Shown one piece after another: positions 35,943 through 43,881 of a stretch of 64,000 bases of DNA (positions within the stretch are counted from its first letter, which is position 1; the number at the start of each line of letters is the position of its first letter). Under the pieces are notes generated by a model. That model was not told where the DNA came from, searched no databases, and saw nothing but the letters and a program-made list of their open reading frames with translations. Position numbers and translations under genes: made by a program. Source of the DNA: Azospirillum brasilense (GTDB taxonomy: Bacteria; Pseudomonadota; Alphaproteobacteria; Azospirillales; Azospirillaceae); assembly GCF_001315015.1 (NCBI RefSeq), contig NZ_CP012914.1, forward strand, positions 620,001-684,000, read 5' to 3'.

Positions 35943-37973
35943 ATGCCCAGCGCAATCGACGTTCCGCGCGGCAACCCGCGCGTCCAGTATCTTGCCGACG
36001 GCGTGCAGACGGACTTCACCTTTCCGTTTCCGGTCTTCGAGGACAGCGACCTCCAGGTCTTCCTGGGCGCGGCGCGGCAGACCACCGGCTACGCGGTGAG
36101 CGGCGCCGGGAACACGGCGGGCGGCACGGTGGCCTTCGCGGAACCGCCGGAGGCCGGGACGCCCGTCCTGCTGCGCCGGCGCCTGCCCATCGAGCGGATG
36201 AGCGACTTCCTGGAGAGCGGGCCGCTGCCGGCCGCCAGCCTGAACCGCGAGTTCGATCAGCTCACTGCGGCGCTGCAGCAGGTGGCCGGCGACCAGGAGC
36301 TGATGCTGCGCTACACCGACACCGACCTTCCGGCCTCCAATCGCTTGCCGGAACGGGCGGTGCGGGCGGGGCAGCTTCTGGCCTTTGATACGGTGGGAAA
36401 CCCCATCGCCCGTCCACCGGTGGATGAGGAGGCGCTGTCGACCTTCGTCGCTCCCGGCGCCGGCGCGGTGCGCCGCCCGGTGCGGGAGAAGCTGTCCGAC
36501 GCCCTGTCGGTGAAGGATTTCGGCGCGGTCGGTGACGGGATCGTGGACGACACGCGGGCGATCCAGGCCGCGCTGACCAGCGCGGATGCCGTCCATGTGC
36601 CGCCGGGCACCTACCGGATCACCAACACGCTGACGGTGGGCTACGGCCAGACGCTCTACGGAGCGGGGCAGAGGTCGGTCATCGCCGGAGCCTCGGCGGG
36701 GTTCGACCTGATCCATCTGCCGGACGGTTACGCCACGGTGAGCGGCCTGCGGCTGGAGCGGGGCGACGCCGCGGTGCGGCTGTTCGGGCGGGACGGCCCC
36801 TGCGTGCACAACACGCTGAGCGACCTGACCATCTGGGACCCGCGGGTCGGGCTGCTGTTCGACGGTTACGCCGATCCCAACCGGCCCTGCTACTGGAACA
36901 TGGTGTCGCGCGTGCTGGTGGCCCGGCCGTCGCTGCACGGGGTGTGGCTGACCCGGACGGGGGAGGGCGACACGCCCAATGCCAACCGCTTTTCCATGGT
37001 GCGCGTCTATTCCCTGTCGGCGCCCATCGCCGGCTGCGGCTTCTTCGTGGAGCAGGGCAAGTACAACAACAGCTTCCAGGACTGCGAGGCCAACCTGTCG
37101 ACCATGGCGCTGGCCTGTTTCCGCGTCGGCGCCAACACGGACAAGACGCTGATCCTGAACTTTTACGCGGAGTCGCTGGGCGGTGTGCCGAACGTGCAGC
37201 TCGACGCCGGGTCGGTGGAGACGGCCATCGTCAACCTCCTGTCCATGTCCGCCGGCCCGGCCATCTACGATTTGTCGGGGGGCCGGTACACGGCGGTCAA
37301 CGCCGGCTATCCGGAAAAGAACCGGCTGGCGCGTAGCCGCGTTTCCGAGCTGGTCGTCGAGGCCCTGCGCTACGACACCGAATATGTGGAGCCGCAGGGC
37401 GGCGGGGTGGTCGCGCTGGACCTCGCCAGCTCCGTCTATCTGGTCAGTGCCTACAGCGGCGACGTGGAGCTTCGGCTGCCGGCGGCGGACGCGGCCAACG
37501 GCCATGCGGTGACGGTGAAGCGCACCGACGCCTCCACCCACCGCCTGACCATTACCGAGGAGGGCGGGCCGGGACCCGACGGCCGGACGGCGGCGCTGGG
37601 CAACCGCTACGACTTCGTGACCGTGGTGTCGAACGGGGCCGGATGGTGGGTGGTGGCCGGCAACAGCCGGCCGGGCAATGCCCACTTCCACGACCAGCCG
37701 GGCCTGTTCGAGCCGGACCTGAACCAAGCCTTGTATCTGGTGAGTGCCTTCAGTGGTGCCGTCACGGTGCGGCTGCCGACGCCTGGGGCGTTGCACGCGG
37801 TCGGGCGCACGGTGACGGTCAAGAAGGCCGATGTCTCGGGCAACCCGGTCACCGTCACCGTGCAGGGCGGCGGCGGACCGGACAACGCCCCGGTGACGCT
37901 GAATTCCACCGGCAGCGCGGTCACCGCCATGTCCAACGGCGCCGGCTGGCACATTCTGGGCCGGGTGGCGTGA
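35943..37973 (+). CDS. Tail spike: T7-like fibre N-terminus plus pectate-lyase beta-helix
   Basis: A 676-residue protein. Residues 1-140 (NPRVQYLADGVQTDFTFPFP and onward) match the T7 tail fibre N-terminal domain that joins the tail. A linker leads to VKDFGAVGDGIVDDTRAIQA (about 196-215), the start of a pectate-lyase_3 right-handed beta-helix, as in capsule-degrading spikes. After it come two repeated C-terminal modules (about 490-570 and 595-675), each with YLVSA(Y/F)SG, a HAVTVK or RTVTVK strand, and a VSNGAGW/MSNGAGW end. Receptor binding or polysaccharide depolymerase activity is the likely role. Confidence 0.83.
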   Translation: MPSAIDVPRGNPRVQYLADGVQTDFTFPFPVFEDSDLQVFLGAARQTTGYAVSGAGNTAGGTVAFAEPPEAGTPVLLRRRLPIERMSDFLESGPLPAASLNREFDQLTAALQQVAGDQELMLRYTDTDLPASNRLPERAVRAGQLLAFDTVGNPIARPPVDEEALSTFVAPGAGAVRRPVREKLSDALSVKDFGAVGDGIVDDTRAIQAALTSADAVHVPPGTYRITNTLTVGYGQTLYGAGQRSVIAGASAGFDLIHLPDGYATVSGLRLERGDAAVRLFGRDGPCVHNTLSDLTIWDPRVGLLFDGYADPNRPCYWNMVSRVLVARPSLHGVWLTRTGEGDTPNANRFSMVRVYSLSAPIAGCGFFVEQGKYNNSFQDCEANLSTMALACFRVGANTDKTLILNFYAESLGGVPNVQLDAGSVETAIVNLLSMSAGPAIYDLSGGRYTAVNAGYPEKNRLARSRVSELVVEALRYDTEYVEPQGGGVVALDLASSVYLVSAYSGDVELRLPAADAANGHAVTVKRTDASTHRLTITEEGGPGPDGRTAALGNRYDFVTVVSNGAGWWVVAGNSRPGNAHFHDQPGLFEPDLNQALYLVSAFSGAVTVRLPTPGALHAVGRTVTVKKADVSGNPVTVTVQGGGGPDNAPVTLNSTGSAVTAMSNGAGWHILGRVA

Positions 37974-39514
37974 TGGAGGCGGAAACGCGCAAGAAGGGTT
38001 TCTTCGCCTTCGTCCAGGACTGGAATCGTCAATCGGAGCTGACCACCCCCCGCCACCATCTGCAGATCGCCGCGTGGCTGGAGCGGCAAGCGGTCGGAGT
38101 CGGGTCCCTTGGCATCGGGCCGCGCCTGCTGCTGATGGCTTTCCGCGGGGCGGGCAAGTCGTCCATCGTCGGGCTGTTCGCGGCCTGGATGCTCTACCAG
38201 GACCCCAACCGGCGGCTGCTCGTTCTGGCGGCGGACCTGAAGCTGGCCAAGAAGATGGTGCGCAACGTCAAGCGCATCATCGAGCGTCATCCCGACACCC
38301 GCGGCCTGAAGCCCCCGGCGAAGGAGCGCGACCAGTGGGCGGCCGACCAGTTCACCGTGTTGCGGGCGCAGGAGCTGCGCGACCCCTCCATGGTGGCGGC
38401 GGGTGTGGGCGGCAACATCACGGGCAGCCGCGCCGACGTGGTGATCTGCGACGACGTCGAGGTGCCGCGGACCTCCGGCAGCCCGGGCAAGCGCGCCGAC
38501 CTGCGCGAGAAGCTGGCGGAGATCGACTATCTGCTGGTGCCGGGCGGGGTGCAGCTCTATGTCGGGACGCCGCACAGCTACTACTCCATCTACGCGGAGG
38601 AGCCGCGGGTGGAGGCGGGCGAGATGCGGCCCTTCCTGGACGGTTTCGCGCGGCTGGTCCTGCCCGTCTACACCGACGGCCCGGACGGCCGGCGCCGCTA
38701 CGCCTGGCCGCAGCGCTTCGGCGAGGCCCATGTCAACCGCATCCGCAAGACGACCGGCCCCAACAAGTTCACCAGCCAGATGCTGCTGCAGCCGGTCAAC
38801 GAGGCGGAGGGTTTCCTCGACCCCGATCGGCTGGGCCGCTACGACGGCGAACTGGAATACCGGGAGTCGGCGGGGCTGGCGGTTCTGACGCTGAACGGGC
38901 AGCGCATGGCCTCGGCCTCCTGCTGGTGGGACCCGGCCTTCGCACGGCCGGCGGCGGAGGGCGGCAAGCCCGGCGATTCCAGCGTCGTCGCCGCGGTGTT
39001 CGGCGGGGCGGACGGGCGCTTCTATCTGCACCGCGTGCTCTACCTGTCGGTGGACCCCGGCGATCCGGACACCGAGGCGGAGCAGCAGTGCCTCCAGGTC
39101 GCCCGCTTCCTGGAGCGGCATCACCTGCCGGCGGTGCACGTGGAGATCAACGGCATCGGGCGCTTCCTGCCCGGCCTGCTGCGCAAGGCGCTGCGCGCGG
39201 AGAAGGTCGGCGCCGCCGTGGTCGAGGAGGCCAGCCGCCGCGCCAAGGCGCTGCGCATCCGCGAGGCCTTCGACGCCCTGCTGGCCGACCGCCGGCTGCT
39301 GGCCCACGCCACGGTGTGGGAGACGCCTTTCGTCCGCGAGATGCGCGAATGGTCGCCGGACGGGCGCTATACGGGCCGCGACGACGGGCTGGACGCGGTG
39401 GCCGGCGCGCTGTCCTGCGAGCCCTTCCGCTTCGACCGCCAGCCGGCGCCGGGGCGGAAGCCGGACTGGCGCGCCGCGGCCTCGCCGGTCCCGGTAAAGG
39501 AATGGGACGTGTGA
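37973..39514 (+). CDS. Large terminase subunit
   Basis: A 513-residue packaging ATPase/nuclease. Walker A is MAFRGAGKSSIVG (about 57-69), Walker B is SRADVVICDDVEVPRT (about 155-168), motif III VGTPHSYYS, and the nuclease domain has SCWWDPAFARPAAEGG (first Asp), VHVEINGIGRFLP and TGRDDGLDAVAGAL (last acidic pair). Complete by length. The ATG overlaps the spike stop as TGATG. Terminase after the spike gene, not before the portal, is the late-gene order of T7-like podoviruses. Confidence 0.88.
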   Translation: MEAETRKKGFFAFVQDWNRQSELTTPRHHLQIAAWLERQAVGVGSLGIGPRLLLMAFRGAGKSSIVGLFAAWMLYQDPNRRLLVLAADLKLAKKMVRNVKRIIERHPDTRGLKPPAKERDQWAADQFTVLRAQELRDPSMVAAGVGGNITGSRADVVICDDVEVPRTSGSPGKRADLREKLAEIDYLLVPGGVQLYVGTPHSYYSIYAEEPRVEAGEMRPFLDGFARLVLPVYTDGPDGRRRYAWPQRFGEAHVNRIRKTTGPNKFTSQMLLQPVNEAEGFLDPDRLGRYDGELEYRESAGLAVLTLNGQRMASASCWWDPAFARPAAEGGKPGDSSVVAAVFGGADGRFYLHRVLYLSVDPGDPDTEAEQQCLQVARFLERHHLPAVHVEINGIGRFLPGLLRKALRAEKVGAAVVEEASRRAKALRIREAFDALLADRRLLAHATVWETPFVREMREWSPDGRYTGRDDGLDAVAGALSCEPFRFDRQPAPGRKPDWRAAASPVPVKEWDV

Positions 39515-39603
39515 TCGCTGACCGCAAAGTCCCGTGTTCCGACGGGCCGCCTTCCTCACCGGATGGCGGCCTTTTCTTTTGCCTTTTTCCTTGGAGAACG
39601 GAG

Positions 39604-39948
39604 ATGCAGGAGTCCATCGACCTGTCCTGGTGGATCACGGCGGTCGAGCTGCCGGTCATGGGCGGGCTGTTCTGGCTGATCGCGCGGCTGCGCCGCGACG
39701 CCGAGTCCGCGCTGGAAACCTTGCGGGCGCGCGCCGAGACCGCCCAGGCGCAGGTCCGCGAGAGCCTGGCCGCCTATAAGCTGGAGGTCGCCAAGACCTA
39801 CGTCTCGGTCGCGACGCTGAAGGATGTGGAGCGGCGGCTGACCGACCATCTGCTGCGCATCGAGACCAAGCTGGAAAACGGCTGTGCGTCGTTCGCCCCA
39901 CCCTACGGCGACTTCGCCCCACCCTACGGCGACGGGGGCCGCCGATGA
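39604..39948 (+). CDS. Membrane-anchored coiled-coil protein in lysis position
   Basis: A 114-residue protein with one transmembrane segment at about 10-27 (WWITAVELPVMGGLFWLIAR), then a long charged coiled coil to about residue 95. Near the C-terminus the heptad FAPPYGD occurs twice in tandem. AACGGAG precedes the ATG. It overlaps the lysin gene by ATGA. By position it could be a holin or spanin-like lysis protein; the sequence alone does not decide. Confidence 0.55.
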   Translation: MQESIDLSWWITAVELPVMGGLFWLIARLRRDAESALETLRARAETAQAQVRESLAAYKLEVAKTYVSVATLKDVERRLTDHLLRIETKLENGCASFAPPYGDFAPPYGDGGRR

Positions 39949-40427
39949 GGGCGCGTGTCCTGAAGCCGGAGCCCGGACCGGTGGCCGCGCCGCTGGTGCC
40001 GTCCGTCGATGCTCACGGCCAAGCCATCGACACGCTCGCCCGCACCCTGTGGGGGGAGGCGCGCGGCGAGTCCGTGCGGGCCATGGAGGCGGTGGCGGCG
40101 GTCGTGATGAACCGCGTCGGCCGGGCGCGCGACCATGGAGGCTGGTGGTGGGGGAATGACGTGGTCGCCGTCTGCCGCCTGCCGGGACAGTTTCCCTGCT
40201 GGGACCCGGACGCGCCGGGACGGCTGGGACTGCTGTCGGTCACCGCTGCGGATCCGGTCTTCGCCGCAGCCCAGCGGATTGCCCGCCGCGCGGTGGCCGG
40301 TCTGCTCGATGACCCGACGGGCGGAGCGACACACATGCACCGGGCGGGGATGAACCCGCAATGGGCACAAGGGCGTAGCGTCTGTGCCGAGATCGGCGGG
40401 TTCCAGTTCTACGACGACGTCGAATGA
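39945..40427 (+). CDS. SleB-type cell-wall hydrolase (endolysin)
   Basis: A 160-residue protein with the Hydrolase_2/SleB domain: IDTLARTLWGEARGESVRAMEAVAAVVMNRV carries the catalytic Glu, followed by WGNDVVAVCRLPGQFPCW and GATHMHRAGMNPQWA. These enzymes cleave peptidoglycan glycan strands. No signal peptide, so release would need the upstream membrane protein. It is the last gene of the prophage block. Confidence 0.85.
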   Translation: MRARVLKPEPGPVAAPLVPSVDAHGQAIDTLARTLWGEARGESVRAMEAVAAVVMNRVGRARDHGGWWWGNDVVAVCRLPGQFPCWDPDAPGRLGLLSVTAADPVFAAAQRIARRAVAGLLDDPTGGATHMHRAGMNPQWAQGRSVCAEIGGFQFYDDVE

Positions 40428-40523
40428 CCTGTCGTTCTGCACCGACGCCTCCCCGACGCGCTTTGCCGGGCCGGACAACCACTCCGGACCGCTATCGCGG
40501 AAGGAGAGGTTGTAACGGAGCGG

Positions 40524-40772
40524 TCAGGCGGCTTCCTTGATCATCGCCAGATAGATCTTCCAGGCCGTCTCGACCGAGACGCCGCCGGCGCGCGACCCGG
40601 CGGCCAGCATCGCCGCCGAGGGCTTCAGCGGAACGGGCGTGCTGCTGGGCTCCGCCAGGGCGGTCAGGGGGGCGCTGTCCACGCTGGACACGATCACCCC
40701 ATGGACGCGCGAGTCGAGCGCGTGTTCCACCGGGTGGCGTTCCTTCACAACATTCATCGCAATCGCGTTCAT
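40524..40772 (-). CDS. Small protein at prophage margin, unknown
   Basis: An 82-residue protein from the ATG at 40772, with AAGGAGAAGCCCC upstream as a strong ribosome-binding site. It reads MNAIAMNVVKERHPVEHALD and ends AWKIYLAMIKEAA. No family is recognised, no signal peptide or membrane helix. It faces the prophage genes, so it could be a host gene or a lysogenic cargo gene. Confidence 0.5.
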   Translation of the reverse strand: MNAIAMNVVKERHPVEHALDSRVHGVIVSSVDSAPLTALAEPSSTPVPLKPSAAMLAAGSRAGGVSVETAWKIYLAMIKEAA

Positions 40773-41078
40773 GGGGCTTCTCCTTGCTTGCCCACCTCCC
40801 AGCAATCCCAATGCCAATTCCGAAAAGTTGCCGCCGAAGGGGCGGCTGCCTTGGAGAGCCCTTGATTCTGCGGCTTTTCCGTGTGGTCGGTGGGGTGCGA
40901 TGCGGCGGAACGGCGAATTTTCCTTCTGCAAAATGTCGGGGGATTCCCGAAGCCACGTTTGCAAATTGCGAAGCAAACAGCGCAACGTCCCATTCTGAAG
41001 TTATCAACGCTCCGCCGGTTCTCCCGTTTTTGCCACGGCTGGCTTTGGCGGAGGGCTTTGCGGTAAGGTCGCCCCGCC
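40773..41078. other. Prophage/chromosome transition, no gene seen
   Basis: No supported coding frame and no tRNA end is visible here. The right attachment site of the prophage probably lies between 40,430 and 41,078, but its left partner is missing, so a duplicated att core cannot be searched for. Confidence 0.35.
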
Positions 41079-41456
41079 ATGACTGAACGGATCATCTTTC
41101 ATATGTGCCGCGCCGCGGAGTGGGAGAAGGCGCTCGCCGCCGGGGCCTACCACGGCTCGTCGCAGGATGCGGCGGACGGCTTCATCCATTTCTCCACCGG
41201 CGCCCAGGTCGAGGAAAGCGCCGCCAAGCACCGCGCCGGGCAGGACGGCCTCGTCCTGCTGACCGTGGACGGCGCCGCGCTGGGCGCCGCGCTCCGGTGG
41301 GAGCCGTCGCGCGGCGGTCAGCTCTTTCCCCATCTCTACGGCCCGCTGCCGCCCGCGGCGGTGCTGCGCGCCGACCCGTTGCCGCTGGGGCCGGACGGCC
41401 GCCACCTCTTTCCGGCGACCTTCAAGGACGCCGCCTTTAAGGATACCGCGCCGTGA
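41079..41456 (+). CDS. DUF952 protein
   Basis: A 125-residue protein with the DUF952 pattern: IFHMCRAAEWEKALAAGAYHGSSQDAADGFIHFSTGAQV and then LRWEPSRGGQLFPHLYGPLP. The family (glutathione S-transferase-like annotation in some databases, function unproven) is very common beside pyrD in alphaproteobacteria. It overlaps pyrD by GTGA, so the two are translationally coupled. Confidence 0.88.
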   Translation: MTERIIFHMCRAAEWEKALAAGAYHGSSQDAADGFIHFSTGAQVEESAAKHRAGQDGLVLLTVDGAALGAALRWEPSRGGQLFPHLYGPLPPAAVLRADPLPLGPDGRHLFPATFKDAAFKDTAP

Positions 41457-42526
41457 TCGACCTCTTTCCCATCGTCGGCCCCATCCTGCGCAGCTTCGAT
41501 CCCGAGACGGCGCACGGGCTGACCATCAAGGCCCTGTCGAGCGGGCTGATGCCGCCGGTGCGGGAAAAGGACGATCCCATCCTGCGCAGCCGCGTGTTCG
41601 GCCTGGACTTCGCCAACCCGGTCGGCCTCGCCGCCGGTTTCGACAAGAACGCCGAGGTGGTCGACGCCATGCTGCGGCTGGGCTTCGGCTTTGTCGAGGC
41701 GGGCAGCGTCACCCCCCGCCCGCAGCCCGGCAATCCCAGGCCGCGCCTGTTCCGCGTGCCGGAGCAGGGGGCCGTCATCAACCGCATGGGCTTCAACAAC
41801 GAGGGGCTGGAGCCCTTCGTCCAACGGCTGGAGCGACGCCAGTCCGGTGGGCGCAAGGCGCCGGGACTCGTCGGGGCCAACCTCGGCAAGAACAAGGACA
41901 CGGTGGAGGCCGCGGACGATTATGTCCTCGGCGTGACCCGGGTGGCGGCGCTGGCCGACTATCTGGTCGTCAACGTGTCGTCTCCCAACACGCCGGGCCT
42001 GCGCGCGCTTCAGGGGCGCGACCCGCTGCGCACCCTGCTGGGCCGCGTTCTCGACGCCCGGTCGGCCTGCAGGCTGGCCAAGGCACCGCCAGTCCTGCTG
42101 AAGATCGCCCCGGACCTGACCGACGAGGACAAGGCGGATATCGCCGCGGTCGCTCTGGAGTCGGGCATCGACGGGCTGATCGTGTCCAACACCACCATCG
42201 CCCGCCCGGCGGAGATCCCGGAGCCGCTGCGCGGGGAAGCCGGCGGCCTGTCCGGCAAGCCGCTGTTCGCGCCCTCCACCGCGGTCCTGCGCGAGATGTA
42301 CGGGCTGACCGGCGGCAAGCTGCCGCTGGTCGGTGTCGGCGGCATCGCGTCGGGCGCGGACGCCTACGCCAAGATCCGTGCCGGTGCCTCGCTGGTGCAG
42401 CTCTATTCCGCGCTGGTCTACGCCGGGCCGGCGCTGGTGCTGGCGATCCGCCGCGACCTCGCCGCCCTGCTGCGCCGCGACGGCTTCGTCTCGCTGAGCG
42501 ACGCCGTGGGGGCGGATCACCGCTGA
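41453..42526 (+). CDS. pyrD: Dihydroorotate dehydrogenase, quinone-dependent (class 2)
   Basis: A 357-residue flavoenzyme that oxidises dihydroorotate to orotate in pyrimidine synthesis, passing electrons to membrane quinone. The start is GTG at 41453, overlapping the DUF952 stop. Hallmarks: an amphipathic N-terminal helix (PIVGPILRSFDPETAHGL), VGLAAGFDKNAEVVDAM, FVEAGSVTPRPQPGNPRPRLFR, NRMGFNN, NVSSPNTPGLRALQ with the catalytic Ser, LLKIAPDLTDEDK, VSNTTIARP, GGLSGKPL and VGVGGIASGADAYAKI at the FMN phosphate site. All expected motifs are there. Confidence 0.97.
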   Translation: MIDLFPIVGPILRSFDPETAHGLTIKALSSGLMPPVREKDDPILRSRVFGLDFANPVGLAAGFDKNAEVVDAMLRLGFGFVEAGSVTPRPQPGNPRPRLFRVPEQGAVINRMGFNNEGLEPFVQRLERRQSGGRKAPGLVGANLGKNKDTVEAADDYVLGVTRVAALADYLVVNVSSPNTPGLRALQGRDPLRTLLGRVLDARSACRLAKAPPVLLKIAPDLTDEDKADIAAVALESGIDGLIVSNTTIARPAEIPEPLRGEAGGLSGKPLFAPSTAVLREMYGLTGGKLPLVGVGGIASGADAYAKIRAGASLVQLYSALVYAGPALVLAIRRDLAALLRRDGFVSLSDAVGADHR

Positions 42527-42534
42527 GCGGGCGC

Positions 42535-43746
42535 ATGGCGGCTCTGGCGGCCTTCCTGTACGGGCTTGCCGTCGCCACGGCGGCGGCCTCGGTCGCCCTT
42601 GGCCTGCCGGAATTGCGACCCGGCACCGACCCGGCGGTGGGCTGGATCGGCGGTGGGCTGGTCCTTCTGGCGGGTGGCGTCGCGGACCTGCACCGCCGCT
42701 TGGCCCGTCGGCAGCGTGACACCCTGCGCCGGCTGGACCACCTTCAGAAGAGCGTGGACGCGCTGGGCGAACGGCTGGAGCAGCGGATCACGCCGGGAGC
42801 GGAAACCGACAACGCTGTTCCTTCGTCCACCGCCCACGAGGCCGTGCTTCAGGAGGTCAGGCTCCTGCACACGCTGGTCGCCCGGCTCGGCGAGTCCCGA
42901 TCGTCGGGAGAGCGCGAACCGCCGGCGGCATCCCGTCCGGTCCGGCCTGCGCCCCTAGCCTCGCGCATTCCGGACCCGCAGCCCGCGGCCGGAGCTGAAG
43001 CGAGGGCGATGGACGACGCCGCGGTTCTGGAAGCGGTGCGCGACGCGCTGGCCGCCGACCGGATCGACATCCACCTCCAGCCGATCGTCAGCCTGCCCCA
43101 GCGCAAGCACCGCTTCTTCGAGGTGTTCTCGCGCGTGCGCGCCGCCGACGGGTCGCTGATCCTGCCGGACCGCTATCTGGAGATCGCGGAGCGCGCGGGG
43201 CTGATGGCCACCATCGACAATCTCCTGCTGGTCCGCTGCATCCAGCTGATCCGCGAGACGGAGCGGCGCCAGCACGCCATCGGCTTCTTCTGCAACATGT
43301 CCGCCGCCACGCTCAGCGACGCGGCCTTCATGCGTCAGTTCCTCGATCTGTTGGCCCGGAACCAGACGCTGGTGCCCAAGCTGGTGTTCGAGTTGAGCCA
43401 GCAGGAGCTGCGGGCGGGCGGGGCGGTGACGATGGGCATCCTGTCGCAGCTGTCCCGCATCGGCTTCCGCTTCTCCATGGACCGGGTGAGCGACCTGGAC
43501 ATCGACGTGGACGCGCTGCTGCGCCACGAGATCCGCTATCTGAAGCTGGACTGCGCCCTGCTGCTCGATTCCGCCCTGGCGCCGCGCGTCGAGGCGCTGC
43601 GGCGGCGCCTGGACGGTACGGGGATCGACCTCATCGCCGAGAAGATCGAGACGGAGGCGCAGCTCGACGCGATCCTGCGCAACGGCATCGATTTCGGCCA
43701 GGGCTACCTGTTCGGCGAGCCGCGCCCGGCGCGCAAACCGCCGTGA
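42535..43746 (+). CDS. Degenerate EAL-domain protein with N-terminal membrane segments
   Basis: A 403-residue protein. Two hydrophobic segments (about 1-25 and 37-55), a coiled-coil linker, then an EAL-like domain from about 160. Compared with active c-di-GMP phosphodiesterases the EAL motif is FEVFSR, the DDFG motif reads MDRVSD, and AEGVE reads AEKIE; NMS, FELSQ, LKLD and GYLFG remain. Loss of the second DDFG aspartate argues against catalysis, so it may bind c-di-GMP or another protein. It starts 9 bases after pyrD, probably in the same transcript. Confidence 0.78.
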   Translation: MAALAAFLYGLAVATAAASVALGLPELRPGTDPAVGWIGGGLVLLAGGVADLHRRLARRQRDTLRRLDHLQKSVDALGERLEQRITPGAETDNAVPSSTAHEAVLQEVRLLHTLVARLGESRSSGEREPPAASRPVRPAPLASRIPDPQPAAGAEARAMDDAAVLEAVRDALAADRIDIHLQPIVSLPQRKHRFFEVFSRVRAADGSLILPDRYLEIAERAGLMATIDNLLLVRCIQLIRETERRQHAIGFFCNMSAATLSDAAFMRQFLDLLARNQTLVPKLVFELSQQELRAGGAVTMGILSQLSRIGFRFSMDRVSDLDIDVDALLRHEIRYLKLDCALLLDSALAPRVEALRRRLDGTGIDLIAEKIETEAQLDAILRNGIDFGQGYLFGEPRPARKPP

Positions 43747-43811
43747 AATAATTTTGCAAGGAAATTCGCCGTTCGGGTGGCGGATTCAGGCCGGAAATGC
43801 CCCCGGCGCCC

Positions 43812-43839
43812 TTGACAGAAAGCCCGCCCGCATTAGAAG
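43812..43839 (+). promoter_or_regulatory. Candidate sigma70 promoter of thrS-infC
   Basis: TTGACA (43812-43817), 16-base spacer, TAGAAG (43834-43839). The likely start is near 43846, giving a short leader before the thrS ATG at 43882. A GC-rich inverted repeat, CGGCATCCGCCG, lies in the leader; I see no T-box. Confidence 0.55.
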
Positions 43840-43881
43840 TTTCGCCTCCCGGCATCCGCCGGGTGCGATGCAAACAGTCAA

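Noticed and set aside
43840-43881. T-box or other riboswitch before thrS
   Set aside because: The leader is only about 40 bases from the likely start site, too short for a T-box, and has no specifier-like structure.
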